A stretch of DNA of 64,000 nucleotides from Mycobacterium sp. D16Q13 (GTDB lineage Bacteria > Actinomycetota > Actinomycetes > Mycobacteriales > Mycobacteriaceae). Position numbers and translations under genes: made by a program. Under the pieces are notes generated by a model. That model was not told the origin of the DNA and did no database searches. It saw only the letters and a list, made by a program, of their open reading frames with translations. Positions 1 to 12,000 of the stretch are shown in pieces (within the stretch, counting starts at the first letter, position 1; each line of letters starts with the position of its first letter). Location of the stretch: contig NZ_MAEW01000018.1 of NCBI RefSeq assembly GCF_002013375.1, forward strand, positions 62,001 to 126,000, read 5' to 3'.

Positions 1-3000
1 TGGTTCTGGTGGTACACCACATGGCGGTCGATGGCGTCTCATGGCGAATTCTTCTGGAAGACATCAATATTGCGTGGGCACAACGTCGTGTCGGGCAACC
101 CATAGCGCTACCGGCCGCCGGGACATCGTTTCGGCGCTGGGCCGAATTGTTGGACGCGTATGCGCGGCATCCTGAGGTGGAGCGGCAGGCGCAGACGTGG
201 CGCCAGGTGGCGGCGACCGCACCGGTTCTACCGGCGGCACACCCCCAGATAGACACCCACGAGAGTGCGGGACAGCTGTCGGTATCGCTCGACGTCGAGA
301 CCACCCGGATGCTGCTCGGCGAGGTTTCTACCGCGTTTCATTTAGGGCCACAAGACATTCTGTTGATCGCATTCGGTCTCGCGGTAGCTGAATTCTCAGG
401 TACCGGAGCCTCGCCAGTCGGCATCGACGTCGAGGGGCACGGACGGCACGAGGATCTAGCCGCCGAGGTCGATCTGTCGCGCACGGTCGGGTGGTTCACC
501 GCCAAGTACCCAGTGGCGTTGACACTCGGCGGACTGCCCTGGGCCCGTGTGGCGGCCGGGGATGTCGCGTTGGGCGCGGTGATCAAGGGCGCCAAAGAGG
601 AGCTCCGATCGCTGCCGGATCCGCTGACCTACGGGCTGCTGCGCTATCTGAATGCCGACGTCGATCTGGACACGGCCGACCCAACGGTCGCCTTCAACTA
701 TTTGGGTCGACTGGGGGGCGCCGGTACTGAGCCATCCGATGATCTGTGGCGGATCTCCACGGAGAGCATGTCGTCGACCGGGGCGGCCGCAGCGATACCC
801 ATGCCGTTGACGCACACGGTGGCACTGAACGCGGGCACCCTCGACACCGATATCGGCCCACAGCTACAAGCCAATTGGACCTGGGCGTCGTCGATGTTCG
901 ACTCTGCCCAGATCACCCGTCTGAGCCGGCTGTGGTTCGAGGCGCTGGTCGGCATCTGTGCACACGTGCGGCAGGGTGGGGGCGGACTGACCCCGTCGGA
1001 TATCGCGCCTGCCCTGCTCAGCCAGCGACAGATCGACGAGTTGGAGCAGCAGTATCGGATCGCAGATGTATTGCCGCTAAGTGCATTACAGCAGGGTTTG
1101 ATCTTTCACAGCAGCGCAGGAAATGGGCCTGAGGATCTCTATGTGGTGCAGCTCGACATCACGGTCGACGGGCCACTTGATCAGCACCGTCTGCACGATG
1201 CCGTGCAAACGGTGGCGCGTCGCCACCCGCACCTGGCAGCGCGGTTCTGCGAGCAGTTCGACCAACCGGTGCAGGTCATCCCCGCCGATCCCACTGCGGG
1301 GTGGAGATATGTCGATCTGAGTATCGACACCGAGGTCGAATTCCTCAGTGCCGAAACGGAAGGGCGGGTCCAGCGGGAGTGCGCCGCCGAACGTGCCGCG
1401 GTCTGTGATCTGTCTGACCCGCCGGCTTTCCGGGTTGCCTTGATTCGCATAGGGCACGATCGGCACCGATTTGTGCTCACCAACCACCACATTGTCCTCG
1501 ATGGTTGGTCGCTGCCAATCCTGCTGCACGAGATTTTCGCCGGTTATCGCGGGCAGCGGTTGCCCGCGGCCACTCCGTACCGGAGTTTCATCGGCTGGCT
1601 GGCAGACCGGGATCACGCGGGGGCCCAGGCGGCCTGGGGTGAGGTGCTCGCGGGTTTTGACACACCCACACTCGTCGACTCGCGGCAGAAATCGGTGCGC
1701 GGGTATCGGGGCGTGCGGGCGCATCGGGTGTCCGAACAAACCACCCGAGCAGTTGGTGAACTGGCGCGATCGCAGCACACCACCGTCAACATCGTGTTGC
1801 AGGGCGCCTGGGCGCTGCTGCTCACCTCATTGACCGGTCACCACGATGTCGCCTTCGGCACCGTGGTCTCCGGGCGGCCGGCGGAGGTGGTGGGCGCGGA
1901 ATCGATGGTGGGCCTGATGATCAACACCGTGCCGGTGCGTGCGGATATCACCCCACAAACGACCACCGTCGATCTGCTTGATCAATTGAAGCGCTCCCAT
2001 GCCAAGACCCTGGAGCATCACCATTTCTCGCTCAGCGAGATTCACCGCATCGCCGACCACGATCGACTGTTCGACACGCTGTTCGTCTTTGAGAACTATC
2101 CGGTGGATAGCGGCGCGTTGTCAGGCGTGGACGGGATCACAGTCACCGACATCACCAGCCACGAATCGACCGATTACCCGCTGACGATGCAAGCCATACC
2201 CGGTGAAGAACTGCGGCTGCGTATCGAATACGACACGGCGGTTTTCGACGCTGCCGATATCGAAGCCCTCGCGCACCGTGTCGAGGCGGTGTTGGAGGCG
2301 ATGACCTCCGATCCGGGCCGGTCCCTGTCGGCGATGGAGATGCTCGACGGAACGGAGCGTGCCCGGCTGCAGCGGTGGGGTAATCGAGCCGTGCTGAAAC
2401 GTCTCCCAGCGCCGGCGTCGGTGCCGCAGCTGTTTGCCGCGCAGGTGGCGCGTATGCCGGAGGCGGTGGCACTGGTCTGCGGGCACCGGTCATTGACGTA
2501 TCGGGAGCTCGATGAGGCGTCAAACCAGCTGGCGCACCTTCTCATTGGCCGCGGAGTCGGGCCGGGCGAGCGAATCGCGTTGATGTTCCCCCGTTCGGCT
2601 GAGGCAGTCGTGGCGATCTTGGCGGTGCTCAAGACCGGCGCGGCTTACCTACCGATCGATCCAGCGCTGCCGTCGGCCCGCGTCGAGTTCATGGTGTCTG
2701 ACGCAGCGCCGATCGCGGCCGTCACCACCACGATGTTCGTGAACCGCTTCACCGGGTACGACGTGATGATCTTCGATGTCGAGGATTCCGCTGTTGCCGC
2801 CCAGCCGAGTACCGCAGTGCCGCCGCCGGATCCGGATGACATGGCCCACATCATTTACACCTCGGGCACTACCGGGTTACCCAAGGGCGTCGCAGTCAGT
2901 CAGCGCAACGTGACGCAGCTGTTCGACTCGTTACAGATCGGCGTATCGCTGGAGCCGGGACAGGTGTGGACACAGTTCCACTCGTACGCGTTCGACTTCT

Positions 3001-6000
3001 CGGTGTGGGAGATCTGGGGTGCGCTGCTGCACGGTGGACGGCTGGTGGTGGTGCCCGAGCTAGTGGCCCGTTCGCCGCATGACTTCCACGAGCTGCTGGT
3101 GCGCGAACAGGTGACGGTGCTGACGCAAACCCCGTCGGCGGCGTCGATGCTGGCGGTCGATGGTCTAGAGGCCGTGTCGCTGGTCATCGGCGCGGAGCCC
3201 TGTCCGCCGGCATTGGTGGATCGCTGGGCGCCGGGTCGGGTGATGGTCAACGTTTACGGCCCTACCGAGACGACGATGTGGTTATGTGCCAGTGCTCCTT
3301 TGGAGGCAGAGGCGGGCCCACCGCCGATCGGCTCGCCGACTGCCTGGGCGTCGTTCTTTGTGCTGGACGAGTGGCTGCGTCCGGTGCCTACAGGCGTGGT
3401 CGGTGAGTTGTACCTGGCCGGTGCGGGAGTCGGCATGGGGTACTGGTGTCGCTCGGGCCTGACCGCGTCTCGGTTCATGGCCTGTCCGTTCGGTAAGCCC
3501 GGAACGCGCATGTACCGCACCGGCGATCTGGTGCGTTGGCGCGCCGACGGCCAGCTGGACTACCTCGGCCGCGCCGATGAGCAAGTCAAGATTCGTGGGT
3601 ACCGCATCGAGCTCGGCGAGATCCAATCGGCGCTGACCGCGCTGGAGGGAGTTGATCACGCGGCGGTGATCGCGCGCGAGGACCGTCCGGGAGACAAGCG
3701 CCTGGTCGGTTACATCACCGGAAGCGCCGATCCGATCACCGTCCGTGCGGCGTTGGCAGATCGGCTGCCGGGCTACATGGTTCCCGCCGCGGTGATGGCG
3801 CTTGCGACATTGCCCGTGACGGTCAACGGCAAGCTCGACGTCCGGGCGTTGCCGGGGCCGGACTACCGGGATGCAGACCATTACCGTGCACCGGCAGGCG
3901 CGGTCGAAGAGATCCTGGCCGGAATCTTCGCGCGCGTGCTGGATGTGGAACGTGTTGGCGTCGACGATTCATTCTTCGATCTCGGTGGAGATTCCGTCTC
4001 GACGATGCGTCTGGTCGCAGCGATCAACGCCAGCCTGAATACCGAACTTTCCGCGCGTACGGTCTTCGAGGCACCCACCGTCGCCCAGTTGGCTCCGCGT
4101 ATCGGTGAGGGCACGGGGCGCCTGGAACCGCTGGTGGCGGGGGATCGACCCGCACTGGTTCCCCTGTCCTTCGCCCAGAACCGGTTGTGGTTCGTCGATC
4201 AATTACAGGGTCCCTCACCGGTTTACAACATGCCGGTGGGTCTGCGGCTACATGGGAGCCTTGATACCCGTGCGCTGGGTGCGGCACTGGGCGACCTCAT
4301 CGGCCGTCACGAAAGCCTGCGCACGCGCTTCGAGGCACCCGGTGGAACGCCTCGGCAGGTGGTGGTATCGGAGGACGAGGCCGACTTCGGTTGGGACGTC
4401 GTCGATGCCACGACATGGCCGTCGAACCGCCTGGCTGAGGCGGTCGCTGCGGCAGTCTGCTACAGCTTTGACCTGGCAGCCGAAATACCCTTGCGGGCGA
4501 CGCTTTTCCGTGTCGCCAGGGATGAACACGTGTTAGTGGCGGTGGTGCACCACATCGCTGCCGACGGGTGGTCCCTCACTCCGTTGGTTCGTGATCTGAG
4601 TGTGGCGTACGGCAGCCGATGCGCTGGCCACGCTCCCGACTGGGAGCCCTTGGCTGCGCAGTATGTCGACTACACGCTGTGGCAGCGTGCACAGTTGGGC
4701 GACCTCGATGACAGCGGCAGCCCTATCGCCGCGCAGTTGGCTTACTGGGAAGACACCCTCGCTGGCCTCCCCGAACGGGTGGCGCTGCCCACCGATCGGC
4801 CCTACCCGCCTATCGCCGATCAGCGCGGTTCCACCGTGGATGTTCAGTGGCCGGCCGAATTGCAGCAGCAGATACGCGTGGTCGCGAGCGAACACGGCGC
4901 GACCAGCTTCATGGTGATGCAGGCCGCGCTGGCGGTGCTGCTTTCTAGGCTCAGTGGGACTTCTGATGTGGCCGTTGGCTTCCCGATCGCGGGGCGCCGT
5001 GACCCGGCACTCGACGAGTTGGTGGGCTTCTTCGTCAACAATTTGGTGCTGCGCGTCGACTTGGCTGGTGACCCCACTGTGGCGGACTTGTTGGCCCAGG
5101 TGCGGCAGCGCAGCCTGGCCGCGTACGAGCATCAGGACGTTCCCTTCGAAGTCTTGGTGGAGCGGCTCAACCCCACCCGAAACCTGACTCATCACCCGCT
5201 CGTACAGGTGGCATTGGCTTGGCAGAATCTGCCATGGCAGGACGCAGGTCCCGCTGACGCGTTGCGTCTCGGCGACCTGAGGGTTACGCCGTTGCCGGTG
5301 GAAACCCAGACGGCCCGGATGGATCTGACGTTCTCACTAGGGGAACGCTGGACCCAGGCCGGAGAGCCCGCCGGGATCGGCGGCGCGGTGGAATTCCGTA
5401 CCGACGTGTTCGACGCGCACAGCATCGAAACGCTGCTCGGGCGGTGGCGGCGGGTGGTGGCCGCAATGACTGCCGATCCCTCCCAGAGACTTTCGCGTAT
5501 CGACGTGCTCGACGAGGCCGAGCACGCCCGCGTCGACGGCTGGGGCCACCGTGCGGTGTTAACCGTCCCGGCCCCGGCCCCTGTGTCGATTCCGTCATTG
5601 TTCGCCGAACAGGTCGCGCGTGCGGCCAAGGCAGTCGCGATCAGTTTCGACGGACGTGAGCTGACCTACGGCGAACTTGACGATGCCACAAACCGTTTGG
5701 CGCACAGACTCATCGCCCAGGGTGTTCGTCCAGGTGCGTGCGTGGCACTGCTGGCCGAGCGCTCCCCGGAAGCGATCATGGCAATGTTGGCGGTGCTGAA
5801 GACCGGGGCCGCGTATCTGCCGATCGACGTGCTACTGCCCGACGCACGCATCGAATTCATGCTTGCCGATGCCGCGCCGGCCACCGCGATCACCACGGCG
5901 GGTCTCGCCGATCGACTAGCCGGGTACGACTTGTCGATCATCGATGCCAGCGACACCGCGGATGCGGCTGCTCCCGCAGCGGATTCCGCACTGCCGCTGC

Positions 6001-9000
6001 CGGATCCGGATGATCTCGCGTACATCATCTATACATCGGGTACTACCGGTGTACCCAAGGGCGTTGCGATCACTCATCACAACGTGACGCAGCTGATGGG
6101 GACACGGGACACCTTCCTGGCGGGGCAGGTGTGGACACAGTGGCACTCCTATGCCTTCGACGCGTCGGTCGAAGAGATCTGGGGCGCGCTGCTGCATGGG
6201 GGACGGCTGGTCGTGGTGCCGGAGTCGGTAGCGCGCTCACCGGAGGACCTCACCGCCTTGCTGGTGGCCGAACAGGTCAGCGCGTTGAGCCAGACGCCCT
6301 CGGCCGTCGCGATGCTGGACCCCGAGGCTTTGGGATCGGTGTCCTTGTTGGTAGCCGGTGAGACCTGCTCGGCCGAGGTGGTGGACCGCTGGGCGCCCGG
6401 ACGGCTGATGGTCAATGCGTACGGCCCGACCGAGACCACGATCTGCGCCTCACGGAGTACGCCGCTGAATGCCGAGTCGGCGGGACCGAACATTCCGATC
6501 GGTGCGCCGGTCTCGGGTGCGGCGATGTTCGTGCTGGACGGGTCGATGCGTCCGGTGCCCCCCGGTGTGGTTGGCGAGTTGTACATCGCCGGGCGCGGTG
6601 TGGGTGTGGGCTACGTGGGTCGAACCGGTTTGACGGCCTCGCGATTTGTGGCCTGTCCTTTTGTCGGCGCGGGAGCGCCGCCACAGCGGATGTATCGCAC
6701 GGGTGATCTGGTGCACTGGGGCACCGACGGGCAGCTGCGGTATGTGGGACGCACCGATGAGCAGGTCAAGATCCGTGGGTATCGCGTCGAGCTCGGAGAA
6801 GTCCAGGCGGTCTTGGCGGGACTGGACGGGGTCGGGCAGGCGGCGGTGATCGCCCGCGAGGACCGTCCTGGTGACACGCGCCTGGTGGGCTACGTGACAG
6901 GCACGACGAATCCGGCCAAGTTGCGCGCCCAGCTTGCCGAACAGCTGCCGGCCTACATGGTTCCGGCCGCCGTCGTGGTGCTGGCGACGTTGCCGATGAC
7001 CGTCAACGGCAAGCTCAACACCCGCGCCCTGCCGGCACCCGAGTATCAGGACATCGATCGCTACCGCGCCCCGAGCACCCTCACCGAGGAGATCTTGGCT
7101 GGAATCTACGCGCGGGTACTGGGGGTGGAACGCGTAGGCATCGACGACTCGTTCTTCGATCTGGGCGGCGATTCGCTGTCGGCGATGCGCCTGATCGCGG
7201 CGGTCAACGCCGACCTGGATGCCGCGATATCGGTGCGCACCGTGTTCGAAGCGCCGACGGTGGCTCAGTTGGCACCTCGCATCGGCGGGGAGTCGAACAC
7301 GCTCGGCTCATTGGTGGCTCGCGAGCGGCCCGCGGAGATTCCGCTCTCGTTTGCCCAATCGCGGTTGTGGTTCCTGGATCAATTACAGGGGCCTTCGCCG
7401 GTCTACAACATGGCGACAGCGCTTCGAATCAGCGGGGACCTGGACGTCGGCGCGCTGGGCGCGGCGCTGGCCGATGTGGTGGCTCGCCACGAGAGCCTCA
7501 GAACCCTGTTCCAGGTGACGGGGGGAGTGCCGCAGCAGCTGGTTGTGCCCTCCGACCATGCTCACTTTGGCTGGGGTGTCGTCGATGCCACCGGTTGGAC
7601 GGCGGAACAGCTACAGGAGGCCATTGGCGAGGCGGCGCGGCACACATTCGATCTGGCTACTGAAATACCGTTGAGCGCGCGGCTTTTCCGCATCACAGGC
7701 GACGAACACGTGCTGGCGGCCGTGGTACACCACATCGCGGCCGACGCCTGGTCGATCACCCCACTGGTGGCCGACCTCGGGGTGGCCTACGCCAGCCGGG
7801 TCGCGGGCCAGGCCCCCGGCTGGGCGCCCCTGGCGGTGCAGTACGTCGATTACACGCTATGGCAACGTGCCGAATTCGGCGATCTCGACGATGGTGAGAG
7901 TCGCATCGCTACCCAGGTGACCTACTGGCAGGATGCGCTGTCGGGGATACCTGAACGGGTAGAGCTACCCACCGACCGGCCGTACCCGGCGGCCGCGGAT
8001 CAGCGCGGCGCCACCGTTACGCTGGGCTGGTCCGCTGACCTGCAACAGCAGATTGCAAGAGTGGCAAGGGAACACAACGCCACCAGCTTCATGGTGGTGC
8101 AGGCCGCTCTCGGGATACTGCTGGGCAAGCTCAGTGGAAGTACTGATGTCGCTGTGGGATTCCCGATCGCGGGGCGCCGAGACCCCGCCCTCGATGAGCT
8201 GATCGGGTTCTTTGTCAACACCTTGGTGTTGCGGGTAGACCTGGCCGGTGACCCGACAATCGCGGAGCTGCTTGCTCAGGTGCGAGGACGCAGCCTGTCC
8301 GCGTATGAAAACCAGGACGTGCCTTTCGAAGTGCTTGTCGAGCGGCTCAACCCCACCCGATCCCTGACCCACCACCCCCTGGTTCAGGTGGCGCTGGGTT
8401 GGCAGAACGTCCCTGGACAAGACAACAACACGTCCGGGCCCGGGTTGACCCTGGGGGACTTGGACGTCAGCCAGATGACGGCGGATACCCAGACCGCTCG
8501 GATGGATCTGAGCTTCTCGATGGCCGAACGCCGAACGCACAGTGGCGATCCCGCCGGTATCGGCGGAACGGTGGAGTTCCGCACCGACGTCTTCGACCGG
8601 ACCAGCATCGAAACGCTGATCGACCGCTTCGAGCAGGTGGTCATGGCGATGACCGCCGACGTGGGCCAGCGCCTGTCGTCGATCGACGTGGTCGATGCGC
8701 AGGAGCATGCCCGCCTCGATGCCATGGGTAATCAAGCGATGCTGGGCCGGAAGCGAAGCGCACCGGTATCGGTCCTCGCGTTGTTCGGGGAACAGGTAGC
8801 GCGCACGCCGGAGGCGGTGGCGATCACCCACGACGAGCGTTCGATGAGCTATCGGCAACTCGATAGGGCCGCGAACCTGTTGGCGCACATGCTCATCGCG
8901 CAGGGCGCCGGTCCCGGAGGCTGCGTTGCGCTGCTGATGGAACGCTCCGCCGAAGCGATCATCGCCATGCTGGCGGTACTGAAGTCCGGAGCGGCGTATC

Positions 9001-12000
9001 TCGCGATCGACCCGGCGGTGCCTGCCGCGCGGATTGATTTCATGCTGGCGGACGCCGCGCCCGTCGTCGCGATGACCACCGGCGGTCTGGCCGAGCGGTT
9101 GGACGGTCGTGGGTTGGTGGTCATCGATGTCGGCGATATGTCGGATATCGATGACTCCATAGTGGATAACGAACTCGGTACCGCACTCCCGGACTCGGAC
9201 CCCGAAGATATTGCCTACCTCATCTACACATCGGGAACCACGGGTGCACCCAAGGGAGTGGCCGTCACCCACCACAATATGACCCACTTGGCGCGGTCGA
9301 CACCGAAGCACCTGCCGACGGATCAGGTATGGACGCAGTGTCATTCGTATGCGTTCGACTTCTCGGTCTGGGAGATCTGGGCTGCGCTGTTGAGCGGCGC
9401 ACGCCTGGTGGTGGTCCCCGAGTCCGTCGTGACCTCCCCCGATGAGTTCCATGCGCTGCTGATCAGTGAGCGGGTCAATGTACTCACCCAGACCCCCTCT
9501 GCGGCTGGCGCATTGTCGCCGCGGGGGCTGGAGTCGGTGGCGCTGCTTTTGGGCGGCGAGGCCTGTCCTGGTGAGGTAGTGGACCGTTGGGCACCGGGCC
9601 GGACGGTGATCAACGCCTACGGTCCCACCGAAATCACGGTCTACGCATCGATGAGCGCGCCGTTGACAGCTGGATCCGGGGCCGCGCCCATCGGTGCGCC
9701 CGTGCCGACATCGGCACTGTTCGTACTCGATGAGTGGTTGCGGCCAGTGCCGGTCGGTGTGACCGGCGAGCTGTACGTGGCCGGCGACGGTGTGGCCTGC
9801 GGATACCTGGGCCGGTCGGGGTTGACGTCATCGCGCTTTGTGGCGTGCCCGTTTGGTGAGTCCGGTGCGCGGATGTATCGCACCGGCGATCTGGTGAGCT
9901 GGCGAGCCGATGGCCAGCTGCAGTACCTCGGGCGTGCCGATGACCAGGTGAAGATCCGCGGGTACCGCATCGAACTCGGAGAAGTGCAGGCGGCGTTGGC
10001 TGCGCTGGATGCCGTATCGCAGGCAGTGGTGATCGCCCGCGAGGACCAACCGGGGATCAAGCGTCTGGTCGGTTACGTCACCGAATCGGTGATCGGGGCG
10101 GTGGACTCGGCCACGCTGCGAAATGCATTGGCAGACAGAGTTCCTGGATATATGGTCCCGAGCGCGATTGTTGTTCTGGATGCCTTGCCGTTGACGGTGA
10201 ACGGCAAGCTCGATACCCGCGCGCTGCCGGTTCCGGAGTATCAGGACGTCGATCGATACCGCGCTCCGGCCGATGCGATCGAGGAGACACTGGCCGGCAT
10301 CTACGCCCAGGTTCTCGGGCTCGATCGTGTCGGAGTCGACGATTCCTTCTTCGATCTGGGCGGCGACAGCATCCTGTCGATGCAAGTGGTTGCCCGGGCC
10401 CGGGCATGCGGTGTGACGTGTCGGCCCCGAGACATCTTTGTCGAGCAGACCGTGTCCAGACTGGCCCAAGTGGTCGGTATGGCCAGCGATGACACAGGTC
10501 CGCTTGACGAGGGTGTCGGGCCGGTGCTGGCGACCCCGATCATGCGCTGGCTGCGTGAGGTCGAAAAGTCCGGGGGCCCGATCGGCCAGTTCAACCAGAC
10601 GGTGGTTATCCAGGCCCCGCCGGGAGCTACCGAGTCCGAGGTGACGGTTGTCCTGGGTGCGCTGCTCGACCGGCACGCCATGCTGCGGCTGCGCGCCGAG
10701 GTGGACGATGCCCGGGACTGGTCACTTCGGGTGCCTGAAAAGGGCTCAGTGCTGCCGCATCTCAACTCGGCGGACACGCTGTCCGATGAGGCGTTGATGA
10801 TGGCGCGGTCGCGGTTGAATCTGGCCGCGGGAGAGATGGTCAGTGCGTTGTGGGTGACGTCTACGAGCCAGCTGGTGCTGATGATTCATCATCTGGCCGT
10901 CGACGCGGTGTCCTGGCGGATCTTGCTCGAAGACCTCAATATCGCGTGGGTGCAGCATCGCCAGGGTCAACCCGTGGCATTGCCGACGACCGGAACCTCC
11001 TTCGCCCGGTGGGCATCACTGCTCGGCGAGTACGCGCACACCGCGGCCGCGGTGGAACAGGCCGACAGCTGGCGCCGGGTGTTGGCCACCCCATCGGCAT
11101 TGCCCGCGGTTCGGCCCGAGCTGGACACGTATGCCACTGCGGGCAATCTCACGGCGTCGCTGGATGCTGAGACGACCCGCGCGCTGTTGGGTGAGGTCCC
11201 GGCGGCGTTCCACGCTGGGGTTCAAGACATTCTGTTGATCGCTTACGCGTTGGCGTTAACCCAATTCCTTGGGGTCACCTTGCCGATAGGTATCGACGTC
11301 GAGGGACACGGCCGCGTGGAGGATCTCGGAGACATCGCTGCCAACATCGATCTATCCCGCACTGTCGGCTGGTTTACCTCCAAGTACCCGGTGGCATTGC
11401 GAGTAGCGAGCCATGTCGGGCGATCCGAGGGCGGGTTGCGCTGGGATCAGGTGGTGGCAGGTGATGCCGCACTTGGACGCGTGATCAAAGACGCCAAGGA
11501 ACAATTGCGGGCTCTGCCCGAGGGCATGACCTATGGACTGACGCGCTACCTCAACTCCGATATCGATCTGTCCGGACCGGATCCGGCCATTGGATTCAAC
11601 TACCTCGGCCGACTGGGGGCGGCCGGCGCCGCACAGTCGGAGGCCCTCACCGAACTGTGGCAGGTCAGTCACGACGCAGCGGAGGTATCCGCCGCGGCCG
11701 CCGCGATCTCCATGCCCCTCGGACATACCCTGGAACTCAACGCGAGTACCGCCGAGACAGACTCCGGTCCAAGTCTTTACGCCAGTTGGACGTGGGCCCC
11801 CTCGGCACTTGACGATGCGCAGGTAGATCGACTCAACCAGCTGTGGTTCGACGCTCTGACCGGGATCTGCCTGCATGTGCGCGGGGGTGGCGGTGGCCTG
11901 ACACCGTCCGACATCGCCCCCGCCCGCCTCACCCAGCAGGAGATCGACGAACTCGATCGAGACGACCCGATCGCCGACGTGCTGCCCCTGACACCCCTGC

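Noticed and set aside
7965..9452. Long minus-strand open frame opposite the NRPS
   Set aside because: Shadow frame produced by GC-rich codon bias; low-complexity His/Arg/Gly-rich product with no domains.
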